Shown here piece by piece: positions 8,139-16,371 of a DNA stretch of 64,000 nucleotides (position 1 is its first letter; each line of letters opens with the position of its first letter). The stretch spans positions 186,001 to 250,000 of the forward strand of contig CAWGSQ010000001.1 of assembly GCA_963825345.1 (NCBI GenBank), written 5' to 3'. Both the position numbers and the translations under genes were made by a program. The notes under the pieces are model-generated. The model saw only the letters and a list, made by a program, of their open reading frames with translations, was not told where the DNA came from and did not search any database. The DNA is from JACVRW01 sp963825345 (GTDB taxonomy: Bacteria > Actinomycetota > Thermoleophilia > Solirubrobacterales > Thermoleophilaceae).

Positions 8139-9638
8139 GTGCTCGTTGGTTTCATGGGCGCCGGCAAGTCCACCGGCGCCCGCTCGCTCGCCGCCGAGCT
8201 CGGCTCGGAGGCGCTCGATTGCGATCGGGAGCTGGAGCGCGAGCTCGGCGAGCCGCTCGAGGCCTTCTTCGACAGGGAGGGTGAGGACTCGTTTCGCGCG
8301 CGCGAGGAGGAGGTGACGCTCGAGCTGCTCTCCCGGCCGGACGCCGGCGTGATCGCACTGGGCGGCGGGGCCCTCGGCTCGGACCGGGTCCGCGGAGCGC
8401 TCGCTTCCCACACGGTGGTGCATCTGGAGGTGGAGCCCGACGAGGCCTGGCGGCGGGCGTCCGGCAAGGGCAGGCCGCTCGCGCGCGATCGCGGCCGCTT
8501 CGCGCAGCTGCACGGCGACCGCTCGGCCGTCTACGCCTCAGTGGCGGACGCCGTACTTCCGCCCTGCGACCGCGATGCCCTGCGGCGCGCCCTGCCCGCG
8601 CTGCGCGCGCTCGGCGACGCACCGGCCGGCACCCGGCTCGTGTGGGCGTCGGCGTCCTCGGGCGAGTACCCCGTGTTCCTCGGCCACGGGCTGATCGGGT
8701 CGGGGTTCTTCCATCCGGGCGACGGGCGCCGGTTCGTGGTCACGGACGAGAACGTGTCGCGCGCGCAGCCCTTCGAGGGCGACGAGCGCATCGTCACGAT
8801 GGCGGGGGAGGAGCACAAGTCGATCCACGCGGCCGAGTTCGTGCTGCGAGCGCTCGCCGAGGCCGGGGCAGAGCGCGGGGACGTGGTGGTGGCCGTGGGC
8901 GGAGGCGTGGTCGGCGACCTCGCGGGCTTCTGCGCGGCGATCTACCAGCGCGGGATGCGGCACGTGCAGGTGCCGACCACGCTCGTGGCCCAGGTGGACT
9001 CGGCCTACGGCGGCAAGACGGGGGTCGACCTTCCGGAGGGCAAGAACTACGCGGGCGTGTTCCATCAGCCCTCGGCGGTGCTGTGCGATCCGGCCGCGCT
9101 AGAGACGCTGCCGCCGGAGGAACTCGCCGCCGGCTACCCCGAGGTGATCAAGACGGCGCTGATCGCGGGCGGGCCGCTGTGGGCGCGCGTGCGACAGGGC
9201 GGGGAGGTCGACGCCGAGGTGATCCTCGGCTGCGTTCGCACCAAGCTGGCTGTGGTGGCGGAGGACGAGCGGGACGCCGGCCGCCGCCAGGTGCTCAACC
9301 TGGGGCACACGGTCGGGCATGCGATCGAGTCGGCCACCGAGTACACGCGCTACCGGCACGGTGAGGCCGTGGCGATCGGTCTGCTCGTGGCGCTGCGCCT
9401 CTCGGGCCGGGAGGCGCTGCGGACCGAGGTGGCCGATCTGCTCGCCGCGCGCGGGTTGCCCGCCACGTTCACCGGTGCGTCCGTGGACGATGTGGTGGAG
9501 CTGGTGGCTCGCGACAAGAAACGCGCGGGCGGGCGGGTACCGTTCGTGCTCGTGGAGACGCCAGGACAGGTCAGTCCGGGCCACGAGGTCGCACCAGACG
9601 ACCTGCGTGGTGCCGTGGAGGAGGTGCACGCCGAGTGA
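8139..9638 (+). CDS. aroKB: Fused shikimate kinase / 3-dehydroquinate synthase
   Basis: One uninterrupted frame of about 499 residues from GTG 8139 (GGAGG at 8120-8124 upstream). Residues 1-160 are a shikimate kinase: P-loop GFMGAGKST near residues 4-12, DCDRELERE, the shikimate-binding Arg in FRAREEEV, and GGG at about 75-77. From about residue 165 to the end it is 3-dehydroquinate synthase: GDVVVAVGGGVVGDLAGF (NAD-binding), PTTLVAQVDSAYGGKTGVD, the metal-binding Glu in YPEVIKTALI, and LNLGHTVGHAIE with the His ligands. The two enzymes act at steps 5 and 2 of the shikimate pathway. In mycobacteria they are separate adjacent genes. There is no stop, start or frame change at the junction. Confidence 0.93.
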   Translation: MLVGFMGAGKSTGARSLAAELGSEALDCDRELERELGEPLEAFFDREGEDSFRAREEEVTLELLSRPDAGVIALGGGALGSDRVRGALASHTVVHLEVEPDEAWRRASGKGRPLARDRGRFAQLHGDRSAVYASVADAVLPPCDRDALRRALPALRALGDAPAGTRLVWASASSGEYPVFLGHGLIGSGFFHPGDGRRFVVTDENVSRAQPFEGDERIVTMAGEEHKSIHAAEFVLRALAEAGAERGDVVVAVGGGVVGDLAGFCAAIYQRGMRHVQVPTTLVAQVDSAYGGKTGVDLPEGKNYAGVFHQPSAVLCDPAALETLPPEELAAGYPEVIKTALIAGGPLWARVRQGGEVDAEVILGCVRTKLAVVAEDERDAGRRQVLNLGHTVGHAIESATEYTRYRHGEAVAIGLLVALRLSGREALRTEVADLLAARGLPATFTGASVDDVVELVARDKKRAGGRVPFVLVETPGQVSPGHEVAPDDLRGAVEEVHAE

Positions 9639-10075
9639 GGCACCGCGTGGAGGTCATGCACGGGGTGAACTTCGACGTGCTCGGCAGCCGCAACGCCGAC
9701 CACTACGGCGGTCTCACGCTCACGGAGCTCGAGGTGAAGGTCAAGGCCTTCGCGCGCGAGCTCGAGATGGAGCTGAGCTTCTCCCAGACGAACCACGAGG
9801 GTGACTACTGCGAGCGGTTGCACCGCGCGGGGGAGAGCGCCGACGCGCTCGTGCTGAACCCGGGCGCCTGGACTCACTACTCGTACGCGATCCGCGACGC
9901 GCTCGAGGTGGCCGGGTTGCCGGCCGTGGAGGTGCACCTGTCCGCCGTCGACCACCGCGAGGAGTGGCGGCGCACATCTGTGATCCGGGACCTCTGCATT
10001 GGCGCGATCCAGGGCCGGGGAGTCGATGGCTACCGCGATGCGCTTGCGATGCTGAAGGAGCGGCTCGAGGCTTGA
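9635..10075 (+). CDS. aroQ: 3-Dehydroquinate dehydratase, type II
   Basis: 146 residues, GTG start overlapping the aroKB stop by 4 bp. It catalyses reversible dehydration of 3-dehydroquinate to 3-dehydroshikimate as a dodecamer. Recognisable motifs are HGVNFDVLGSR (family HGPNLNLLGxR), the catalytic Tyr in DHYGG near residue 24, LNPGAWTHYSYAIRDAL, EVHLS with the catalytic His, and the C-terminal CIGAIQGRGVDGYRDAL. The Pro-to-Val and Leu-to-Asp changes in the first motif are mildly unusual. Length is typical. Neighbours aroC, aroKB and pepP are the standard context. Confidence 0.95.
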   Translation: MRHRVEVMHGVNFDVLGSRNADHYGGLTLTELEVKVKAFARELEMELSFSQTNHEGDYCERLHRAGESADALVLNPGAWTHYSYAIRDALEVAGLPAVEVHLSAVDHREEWRRTSVIRDLCIGAIQGRGVDGYRDALAMLKERLEA

Positions 10076-11130
10076 GCAGAACGGACCGGCTCGTCGAGCT
10101 TCTCGGGGCGCGCAACCTCGACTCCCTGCTGGTCACCGACCTGACGAACGTGCGCTACCTCACGGGCTTCACGGGCTCGAACGGCGCCTGCGTGGTCACC
10201 CGCGACGAGCGCCTCTTCTTCACGGACTTCCGCTATGTGGAGCAGGCGCGCGCCCAGGTGCCGGAGTACGAGCGCATCGAGGCGGGACGCGACATGCTCG
10301 GCGACCTGTCCGGCCGGCTGCGCGGGCGTGCCGGGTTCGACGACGAGCACCTCAGCGTGGCGGCGCACGCCAAGCTGGCGGAGAAGGTCACGGGCGAGGT
10401 TGAGCTGGTGCCCGCGGCCGGACTCGTGGAGCAACTGCGAGCGCTGAAGGATGCGGACGAGGTGGCCGCGATGCGCGCGGCGGCCGAGCTGTCCACCGCG
10501 GCGTACGACTCGCTGCGCGAGCGCGGGCTCGCGGGGCGCACCGAGCGCGACGTGGCGGTCCAGCTCGTGCGCTTCATGGAGGACTCCGGGGCCGAGGGCC
10601 CGGCGTTCCCGCCGATCGTGGCGGCCGCGGACCATGGCGCGCGCCCGCACGCGGTTCCGCGCGATCTCGAGATTCCGCGGGACACCCTCGTCGTGATCGA
10701 CATGGGCGCGATGGTGGACGGCTACTGCTCCGACTGCACGCGGACGCTGGCCACGGGCTCGCCCGGCGACGCGGCGCTCGAGATCTACGAGCTCGTGCTG
10801 CGCGCTCAGATGGAGGCGCTCGCTGCCACGAGGGCCGGCGCGGCGAACAGGGACGTGGACGCCGTGGCGCGCGAGATCATCGATGCGGCCGGCCACGCCG
10901 AGCACTTCGGGCATGGGCTGGGCCATGGCGTCGGCCTCCAGGTGCACGAGGCGCCGCGGCTCGGCAAGACGGCCGAGGGTGCCCTCGAGGCGGGGAACGC
11001 GGTGACCGTGGAGCCGGGCGTGTATCTCCCCGACGAGGTGGGCGTCCGGATCGAGGACCTCGTGATCGTGACCGCCGGCGAGCCCGACATCCTCACGGGC
11101 TTCCCGAAGGAACTGGTCAGCGTCGGCTGA
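10072..11130 (+). CDS. pepP: Xaa-Pro aminopeptidase (M24B family)
   Basis: 352 residues, TTG start overlapping the aroQ stop by 4 bp (TTGA). It is a dinuclear metallopeptidase removing N-terminal residues ahead of proline. A creatinase-like N-terminal domain (LLVTDLTNVRYLTGFTGSNG) precedes the pita-bread domain. The five metal ligands are visible: Asp in VVIDMGAMVDG (about 209), Asp in YCSDCTRT (about 219), His in FGHGLGHGVGL (about 283), Glu in VTVEPGVYL (about 314) and Glu in VRIEDLVIV (about 328). In mycobacteria this gene (pepQ) directly precedes efp, whereas here efp lies 15.8 kb away. Confidence 0.93.
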   Translation: MSRTDRLVELLGARNLDSLLVTDLTNVRYLTGFTGSNGACVVTRDERLFFTDFRYVEQARAQVPEYERIEAGRDMLGDLSGRLRGRAGFDDEHLSVAAHAKLAEKVTGEVELVPAAGLVEQLRALKDADEVAAMRAAAELSTAAYDSLRERGLAGRTERDVAVQLVRFMEDSGAEGPAFPPIVAAADHGARPHAVPRDLEIPRDTLVVIDMGAMVDGYCSDCTRTLATGSPGDAALEIYELVLRAQMEALAATRAGAANRDVDAVAREIIDAAGHAEHFGHGLGHGVGLQVHEAPRLGKTAEGALEAGNAVTVEPGVYLPDEVGVRIEDLVIVTAGEPDILTGFPKELVSVG

Positions 11131-11831
11131 TGGTGCTGGCCGCGCTGGCGGCTCTGCTCGGGGCGGCGGTTCAGTCGGCCACCGGCTTCGGCTTCGCGCT
11201 CGTGCTCTCCCCGGCGCTGTTCGCGGTGATGGAGCCGGCCGAGGCCGTGACCGTGCTGCTCGCGCTGGGGGCGGCGCTGAACCTGCTCGTGCTTCTGGAG
11301 CGCCATGACGCTCGCTGGTCGCGCCTCCCGCCGCTGATCCTCCCAGCCCTGCCCGGCCTCGCGCTCGGCGCGGTGGTGCTCGCCGCCCTGTCACGGGAGC
11401 CGCTACAGATCGGGGTGGGGCTGGCGGTGATCGCGGCAGGCCTGTGGCAGCTGCGCGACCGAGCCGCCGCCGCCCGCGTGCCCGCAACCGTGGCGGGCTT
11501 TCTGAGCGGCCTGCTCACCACCTCGATCAGCATCAGCGGGCCTCCGCTCGTCCTGTGGCTGGAGGCACAGGCGCTGCGCCCGGCCGAGTTCCGGGCCACT
11601 CTCGCCGCCGCGTTCCTCGCCCTCAACATCGCCGGGTGGGCGGTGCTCATGATCGCGGGCGACGCGACTGCCGATCCCGGCGAACTGCTCGTCCTGCTCG
11701 GGCTGGTGCTCGCCGGCCACGTGCTGGGCGCGTTCGCCTTCAGGCGCCTCGACCACGAGCGCTTCTACAGGGTGGTGCTCATCCTGGTCCTGGTCACCGG
11801 CGCGGCCAGTGTGGTGGCCGGGCTGGCGTAG
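11130..11831 (+). CDS. TauE/SafE-type membrane permease (sulfite exporter family)
   Basis: 233 residues, ATG sharing one base with the pepP stop (TGATG). The protein is almost entirely hydrophobic with about seven to eight transmembrane helices. The N-terminal VLAALAALLGAAVQSATGFGFALVLSPALF carries the family's conserved GxxxSxTGFGFxLV pattern, and the mid-protein VAGFLSGLLTTSISISGPPLVLWL is the second half-repeat with the SGPPL motif. The family includes anion exporters for sulfite, sulfoacetate and similar compounds; the substrate here is unknown. It seems co-translated with pepP but has no obvious functional link to it. Confidence 0.88.
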   Translation: MVLAALAALLGAAVQSATGFGFALVLSPALFAVMEPAEAVTVLLALGAALNLLVLLERHDARWSRLPPLILPALPGLALGAVVLAALSREPLQIGVGLAVIAAGLWQLRDRAAAARVPATVAGFLSGLLTTSISISGPPLVLWLEAQALRPAEFRATLAAAFLALNIAGWAVLMIAGDATADPGELLVLLGLVLAGHVLGAFAFRRLDHERFYRVVLILVLVTGAASVVAGLA

Positions 11832-11846
11832 CCCGCAGATCGCGGT

Positions 11847-11852
11847 TACGCT
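11847..11852 (+). promoter_or_regulatory. -10 hexamer (TACGCT) of the M14 peptidase gene
   Basis: TAnnnT hexamer ending 9 nt before the ATG at 11862, with no Shine-Dalgarno between them; predicts a leaderless transcript. Confidence 0.45.
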
Positions 11853-11861
11853 CGACCGCCT

Positions 11862-14279
11862 ATGGGTTTCTGCCCAAGGAGGGGCACGGCCGCCGCGGCA
11901 ATCCTCGGCTCACTGGTACTTGCGGCGTCTGCGGGGGCGAGCCAGACCGTGACCGCCGCCAGCTCGGTCGCACGTCCATGCCACCGCGACGTCGCCTCCT
12001 CGGCGAGCGGTCGCGACATCGTCCGGGCGAAGGCCCGGTCGCGCAGTATCGTGAGCGCGCGCCTCAGGTCGGGCGGCGACTGGGACATCGCGATCTTCGG
12101 CGCCGGGGGCCGGCTCGTTGCCGGCTCGGCCTCCTTCGGGGGCAACGAGCTCGCCGAGGGCTTCGTGCGCAGGGGCGAGCGCCTCACCATCCAGGCCTGT
12201 CGCTTCCGAGGCGCCGCGGCGCGCGCGAAGGTGTCGATCCACTTCACCCGCCTGATGAAGCGCCAGAGCGGCAAGCTGCAGGTGGTCGACGTGGTCACCG
12301 GTACGCGCGCCGAGAAGGAGCGCCTCCAGACGCTCGGCCTCGACCTGACGGAGCACGGCGGCGCCAAGTCGCTCGAGGTCGTGCTGCACGGCCGCGCCGA
12401 CGCCCGCAAGCTGCACCGCGCCGGCTTCCGCTGGACGGTTCGCATCGCTGACCTCGCCGCGCACACTCGCCGCAACCAGCGCCGTGACGTGCGCCATGCG
12501 CGCGCCAGCGCCGGATCCGGCCTGCCGAGCGCGCGCGACAGCTACCGGCGCCTGCCGGACTACGACCTCGAGATGAAGCAGCTCGCGATGCAGTATCCGT
12601 CGCTGGTTCGGGCCATCACCCTGAACCGCAAGAGCGTGCTCGGCCGCGACGTGAACGGCATCGAGATCACCACCAACGCGCAGAACACGGGCGATGGAAA
12701 GCCGATCTTCCTGAACATGGGCGTGCACCACGCGCGCGAGTGGCCGTCGTCGGAGCACGCGCTCGAGTTCGCCTACGACCTCCTGCGCAACTACGGGAGG
12801 GACTCGCGCACCACCCAGCTCGTGCAGACAACCCGGACGATCGTGGTGCCCGTGGTGAACCCCGACGGGTTCAACATCTCGCGCGAGGCGGCCCCGCTCG
12901 GCGACTTCTCGCTGTTCGACTACGAGATGAAGCGCAAGAACTGCCGCGTGTCCGCCAATACGCCGAAGAAGTACTCGGGCGGCTCGTGTGACGACAACAA
13001 GGCCGGAAGCCTGCGCGGCACCGACCCGAACCGCAACTACGGCGGGCTCTGGGGTGGCAGCGGCGCGAGCGTGACCTGGTCCGACGAGACGTACCGCGGC
13101 GACGCTCCGTTCTCGGAGCCGGAGACCCAGAACATCCGGGAGCTGATCTCCTCGCGGCAGGTGACCAACCTGATCACGAATCACACCTATTCGAACCTGG
13201 TCCTGCGCCCGCCCGGCGTGGCCGACTTCGGCTTCCCGCTCGAGGAGCCGGTCTACAAGGCCCTGGGCGCGTCGCTCGCGGCCCACAACGGCTACTCGAA
13301 CGACCCCGGCTTCGGCCTTTACGACACCACCGGCTCGACCGAGGACTGGAGCTTCTGGTCCACCGGCGGCTTCGCGTTCACGTTCGAGATCGGCTCGGAC
13401 GAGTTCCACCCGGCGTACTCGAGGGGCGTGGAGGCCGAGTACCTCGGCCGAGCACCGGCGGCGGGGGCCGGCAAGGGCGGTAACCGGGAGGCGTACTACA
13501 CGATGCTCCAGGCCACCGCCAACACCGCGCTCCACTCGGTGATCGAGGGGGCAGCGCCGGCCGGCTCCACGCTGCGGCTCTCGAAGGTGTTCCAGACCTC
13601 GACCTCGCCCGTGTGGCAGGACGATTTCGGCAACGTGATCGGCGACTCGAGGCAGTTCACGGACACGCTCACCTCGGAGCTGAAGACCAGTGGGCCCACC
13701 TTCACGTGGCATGTGAACCCGTCCACGCGCCCGATCGTGGCCGGACGGGACGGGCGCGACCCGACCGGGCCGCCCCAGGCGGGCCTCACGTTCGCGAACC
13801 CGCCCGGGATCCCGGCGGAGAACGTGAACTACCCGCCGAACCCGCCGTTCGAGGCGATCCCCTTCACGGTGAAGGGGCCGGCCGACGGGGTGGACAACGG
13901 CCGGATGACCGTGCACATCGAGTGGTCGAACCCGGACACCGACTGGGACATCTACGTGATCGGGCCGAACGGCCAGATCGTCTCGCAGTCGGCCGCCTTC
14001 GGAGACACCAACGAGGACGCATCGCTGTTCGATCCGCCTCCAGGCAACTACACGGTGCACGTGATCAACTACGACCAGGTCTCGAATACGCCCGACGACT
14101 GGACGGGCGGCCGCGTGAGCTTCAGCTCGCCGAACCCGAAGGTCGTAACCGGGACTAAGGAGAGCTGGACGCTCACCTGCCTGGACTCGAACGGTCGCGT
14201 GAAGGCCTCGCGCCAGGTGACCGTCGACCGCGGCCAGCGCGCCCAGGTCGGCAATGCCTGTTCCGGCCCGAAGAAGTAA
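11862..14279 (+). CDS. Secreted zinc carboxypeptidase (M14 family)
   Basis: 805 residues with a signal peptide (GTAAAAILGSLVLAASAGAS). An N-terminal domain (about 30-130) has GDWDIAIFGAGGRLVAGSASFGG, resembling a pre-peptidase-type beta domain. The M14 catalytic domain spans about residues 225-560: zinc ligands in HHAREWPSSE (HxxE), the third in NHTYSNLVLRPPG, NPDGFNIS, substrate-binding DPNRNY, and the catalytic Glu in FTFEIG. A C-terminal beta domain (about 680-780; TDWDIYVIGPNGQIVSQSAAFGD) echoes the N-terminal one and probably aids binding or folding. The protein should release C-terminal residues from extracellular peptides. The last 14 codons are duplicated downstream. Confidence 0.92.
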   Translation: MGFCPRRGTAAAAILGSLVLAASAGASQTVTAASSVARPCHRDVASSASGRDIVRAKARSRSIVSARLRSGGDWDIAIFGAGGRLVAGSASFGGNELAEGFVRRGERLTIQACRFRGAAARAKVSIHFTRLMKRQSGKLQVVDVVTGTRAEKERLQTLGLDLTEHGGAKSLEVVLHGRADARKLHRAGFRWTVRIADLAAHTRRNQRRDVRHARASAGSGLPSARDSYRRLPDYDLEMKQLAMQYPSLVRAITLNRKSVLGRDVNGIEITTNAQNTGDGKPIFLNMGVHHAREWPSSEHALEFAYDLLRNYGRDSRTTQLVQTTRTIVVPVVNPDGFNISREAAPLGDFSLFDYEMKRKNCRVSANTPKKYSGGSCDDNKAGSLRGTDPNRNYGGLWGGSGASVTWSDETYRGDAPFSEPETQNIRELISSRQVTNLITNHTYSNLVLRPPGVADFGFPLEEPVYKALGASLAAHNGYSNDPGFGLYDTTGSTEDWSFWSTGGFAFTFEIGSDEFHPAYSRGVEAEYLGRAPAAGAGKGGNREAYYTMLQATANTALHSVIEGAAPAGSTLRLSKVFQTSTSPVWQDDFGNVIGDSRQFTDTLTSELKTSGPTFTWHVNPSTRPIVAGRDGRDPTGPPQAGLTFANPPGIPAENVNYPPNPPFEAIPFTVKGPADGVDNGRMTVHIEWSNPDTDWDIYVIGPNGQIVSQSAAFGDTNEDASLFDPPPGNYTVHVINYDQVSNTPDDWTGGRVSFSSPNPKVVTGTKESWTLTCLDSNGRVKASRQVTVDRGQRAQVGNACSGPKK

Positions 14280-14627
14280 CGGCGGCCGCGGCGGCCGCGC
14301 GGCGGTTCGAACAGCAGCATTGAGGGGTGGCCCGATGCCAGGTGGGGTCTCTCGGGTGCTCATAGCGCCCCTCAGAGACCTCACCTGTGGTGAGCCACTC
14401 CTTTACCCCCTGCTGTTACCCACCTTGCACCCCGCCGATCGCCAGGTGACCGTCGACCGCGGCCAGCGCGCCCAGGTGGCAACGCCTCCGAAGAAGTAGC
14501 GCCACCCCGGGCGGCGGCCGCGCGGCGGCTCGAACAGCAGCATTCAGGGCAGCCGATTGCCACCTACGTTGGTGCCCCTTCAGTGCCAGCTGTTCGACCC
14601 GCAACCCACCTTGCACCCCGCCGATCC
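14211..14627 (+). repeat. Degenerate tandem duplication of the M14 gene 3' end and its flank
   Basis: Three blocks recur in the same order. A 38-bp segment at 14211-14248 (encoding RQVTVDRGQRAQV) is identical at 14440-14477. A block at 14291-14323 ending in CGAACAGCAGCATTGAGGG recurs at 14514-14546 with two differences. ACCCACCTTGCACCCCGCCG at 14418 recurs at 14604. The offsets are 229, 223 and 186 bp, so the units share ends but differ by internal deletions. The second copy retains an in-frame PPKK-stop like the true gene end. The array fills the gap between the peptidase gene and imuB. Confidence 0.85.
14341..14394 (+). terminator. Paired hairpins downstream of the M14 gene
   Basis: GGTGGGGTCTCT (14341-14352) pairs with AGAGACCTCACC (14374-14385) with one G-U; alternatively CTCACC (14380-14385) pairs with GGTGAG (14389-14394) over a 3-nt loop. 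The two hairpins are mutually exclusive because they share bases. No T-run follows. It may be a factor-dependent terminator. The hairpins lie in the first repeat unit only. Confidence 0.4.
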
Positions 14628-14632
14628 AGATG

Positions 14633-14646
14633 CGAACATGTGTTCG
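14633..14646 (+). promoter_or_regulatory. LexA (SOS) box at imuB
   Basis: Perfect palindrome CGAACATGTGTTCG, matching the actinobacterial/Gram-positive LexA consensus CGAAC-N4-GTTCG. It spans the candidate imuB start codon ATG 14638. The same 17-bp string ATGCGAACATGTGTTCG recurs at dnaE2. LexA bound here would block transcription until DNA damage. Confidence 0.88.
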
Positions 14647-15900
14647 GTCATGGTGATCTGCGTCCTCTACCCCCGTTTTGAGCTCCTTGCCGCGCTCGGC
14701 GACCGGCGGGCGCTGCTCTCGGAGCCGGCCGCGCTGGCGCCGGAGGCGGGGCGCGAGCAGGTGGTGGGGGAGGTGTCAGCGCCCGCCGAGGCGTTCGGCG
14801 TCGTGCGCGGGATGCGGCTGGGGGAGGCCATGTCGCGCTGCCCGGAGCTGCGGCTCGTGCCGCCCGACCCCGAGGGGGTGCGCTCGCTCTGGGGCGCGGT
14901 GCTCGATCGTCTCGAGGGCATCGGAGCCGAGCTCGAGTCCGACCACGCGGGAGCCGCCTTCTTCGTGGCCGGTGGCCTCGAGGGGATCCACGGCGGAGAT
15001 CTCGCGGGCGTGCTGGCGGCGGCTCGCCGGGCACTCGGAGCGGGCGCTCGCTTCGGTGCGGCGCCGAGCCGCTTCGCAGCGCACGCCGCGGCACTTCAGG
15101 CGCGGGCGCGGCGCCGAGGCCCGGCCCCCGCCCCTGCTCCCGCTCCCGCCGCGCGGCCCCGAGCCACCCTCAATGCTGTCGTTGTAGAGCTCGAGCAAAC
15201 CCGCGACTTCCTCGCCCCGCTGCCGGTGGGCCTCCTGCGCACCCGCCCCGAGCTTCAGGCGCTGCCCGAGGTGCTCGAGCGGCTCGGCATCCGGACGCTC
15301 GGAGAGCTGGCTGCGCTGCCGTCGCGCGCGGTGGCCGAGCGCTTCGGGCACCCGGGACTGCTTGCTCTCGACCTCAGCCGTGGCCGGGACACTCCGCTCG
15401 AGCCGCGCCGGCCGTCCGAGCCCGTGGTCGAGCGGCTCGACCTGCCAGAGGCTGCGTCCGGCCAGCAGCTCGAGCGGGCACTCGAGCTGCTGATCGCGCG
15501 CGTGCTTGCCCGGCGCGAGCGCCGCGGACGCTCGCTGCGCGCGCTTGCGGTGTCCGCCCGTTTCGTGGCCGGCGGCACCTGGCGCACCGCGGTCACGCTG
15601 CGCCACGCGAGCGCGGAGCCGGCCCGCATCAGGCTGGCGCTGGCGCAGAAGCTTGCCGAGCTGCCGGCGCCCTCGGAGTCGCTGGCGCTCGAGGTCGAGG
15701 CGTTCGGCCCGCCGGCGCAAGACCAGGGGCGCCTGCTCGACGAGGCCGACTCGGTGCGTCGATCACGGCTGGGAGAGGCGGTCCGCCAGGCCCGCCAGGC
15801 CGCGGGGGCCGACGCCGCGCTGCGCGTCCTCGACGTGGATCCCGACTCACGCATTCCCGAGCGCCGCGCCGTGCTCGCGCCGTTCCCGGACGCCTCGTGA
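14638..15900 (+). CDS. imuB: ImuB-like catalytically inactive Y-family polymerase homologue
   Basis: 420 residues from ATG 14638, or 416 from ATG 14650, which lies just past the LexA box and gives the typical start MVICVLYPRF. ImuB is the mutasome scaffold that brings DnaE2 to the beta clamp in damage-induced mutagenesis. The Y-family fold is recognisable (VRGMRLGEAMSRCPELRLVPPD, then GIRTLGELAALPSRAVAERFG in the thumb/HhH region), but the acidic catalytic motifs are replaced: the first reads CVLYPRF and the second AGAAFFVAGGLEGIHGG. That is characteristic of ImuB rather than DinB. A Pro/Ala linker lies near residues 160-175. DUF6504 follows with a 4-bp overlap; no imuA is adjacent. Confidence 0.88.
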   Translation: MCSVMVICVLYPRFELLAALGDRRALLSEPAALAPEAGREQVVGEVSAPAEAFGVVRGMRLGEAMSRCPELRLVPPDPEGVRSLWGAVLDRLEGIGAELESDHAGAAFFVAGGLEGIHGGDLAGVLAAARRALGAGARFGAAPSRFAAHAAALQARARRRGPAPAPAPAPAARPRATLNAVVVELEQTRDFLAPLPVGLLRTRPELQALPEVLERLGIRTLGELAALPSRAVAERFGHPGLLALDLSRGRDTPLEPRRPSEPVVERLDLPEAASGQQLERALELLIARVLARRERRGRSLRALAVSARFVAGGTWRTAVTLRHASAEPARIRLALAQKLAELPAPSESLALEVEAFGPPAQDQGRLLDEADSVRRSRLGEAVRQARQAAGADAALRVLDVDPDSRIPERRAVLAPFPDAS

Positions 15901-16157
15901 CGCCCGACGAGAGCAGGCGGACGCGCCGGCTCGGCACGCCGAAGCCCACGTCCGTGATTCCCGGCGACGGCGGCTCACCCCGCAACATCGCCGGCCGGGA
16001 CGTTGACTGCGTGCGCGAAGAATGGGTGGTGGAGGATCGCTGGTGGACCGGCCGCCCGCTGCGGCGACGCTACTTCGAAGTGGTGCTCCTCGATGGTCGC
16101 AACGTCGTTGTGTTCCGGGACCTCGTCGGAGGGGGGTGGTTCCTCCAGCGTTCCTGA
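15897..16157 (+). CDS. DUF6504 family small protein of the mutasome locus
   Basis: 86 residues, GTG start overlapping the imuB stop by 4 bp, so almost certainly co-translated. The C-terminal half has the conserved aromatic pattern EEWVVEDRWWTGRPLRRRYF, then FEVVLLDGRNVVVFRDLVGGGWFLQR, which matches my recollection of DUF6504 proteins encoded beside imuB and dnaE2 in actinobacteria. The function is unknown. No signal peptide or membrane segment. The coupling to imuB is the strongest clue that it belongs to damage tolerance. Confidence 0.75.
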   Translation: MTPDESRRTRRLGTPKPTSVIPGDGGSPRNIAGRDVDCVREEWVVEDRWWTGRPLRRRYFEVVLLDGRNVVVFRDLVGGGWFLQRS

Positions 16158-16231
16158 CGGATGGCACCGTTCTGCCGGCAATACCCCGCACTTTGCGCTG
16201 ATTTGGGCTCGGAGCCCGCCAACTTAGGGCT

Positions 16232-16258
16232 TTAGTTCGCGCGGACAGCCGCCGATAC
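16232..16258 (+). promoter_or_regulatory. Candidate sigma-28 (FliA) promoter of the GGDEF gene
   Basis: TTAG at 16232-16235, 15 nt, then GCCGATAC at 16251-16258: the same architecture as at pilM (1960-1986), including an identical eight-base -10 block. Transcription would begin near 16265, leaving a leader of about 107 nt. Confidence 0.55.
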
Positions 16259-16320
16259 AAACTGAGAGTGACCCCCCTCAGGAGCCCCCGCGTGCCGGAC
16301 AGCGTCGCGCTGATCCCGCC

Positions 16321-16359
16321 TGCCGCCACTGGCGGCACCGTCGCGAGCAAGAACTCGCG
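16321..16359 (+). promoter_or_regulatory. Two leader hairpins before the GGDEF start
   Basis: TGCCGCC/GGCGGCA (16321-16337, 3-nt loop) and CGCGAG/CTCGCG (16342-16359, 6-nt loop) lie back to back in the predicted leader. The second stem ends at the edge of the Shine-Dalgarno-like GGTGGAG (16359-16365), which is 6 nt from ATG 16372, so it could limit ribosome access. Confidence 0.4.
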
Positions 16360-16371
16360 GTGGAGCGCCTG

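Noticed and set aside
14254..14499. Small gene in the repeat region after the M14 peptidase
   Set aside because: Its C-terminal text is a duplicated copy of the peptidase's last codons; the rest has no coding character.
16157..16371. c-di-GMP riboswitch upstream of the GGDEF gene
   Set aside because: No GEMM-I or GEMM-II core such as the conserved GGNCAAAGC-type segments is visible; only two short hairpins.
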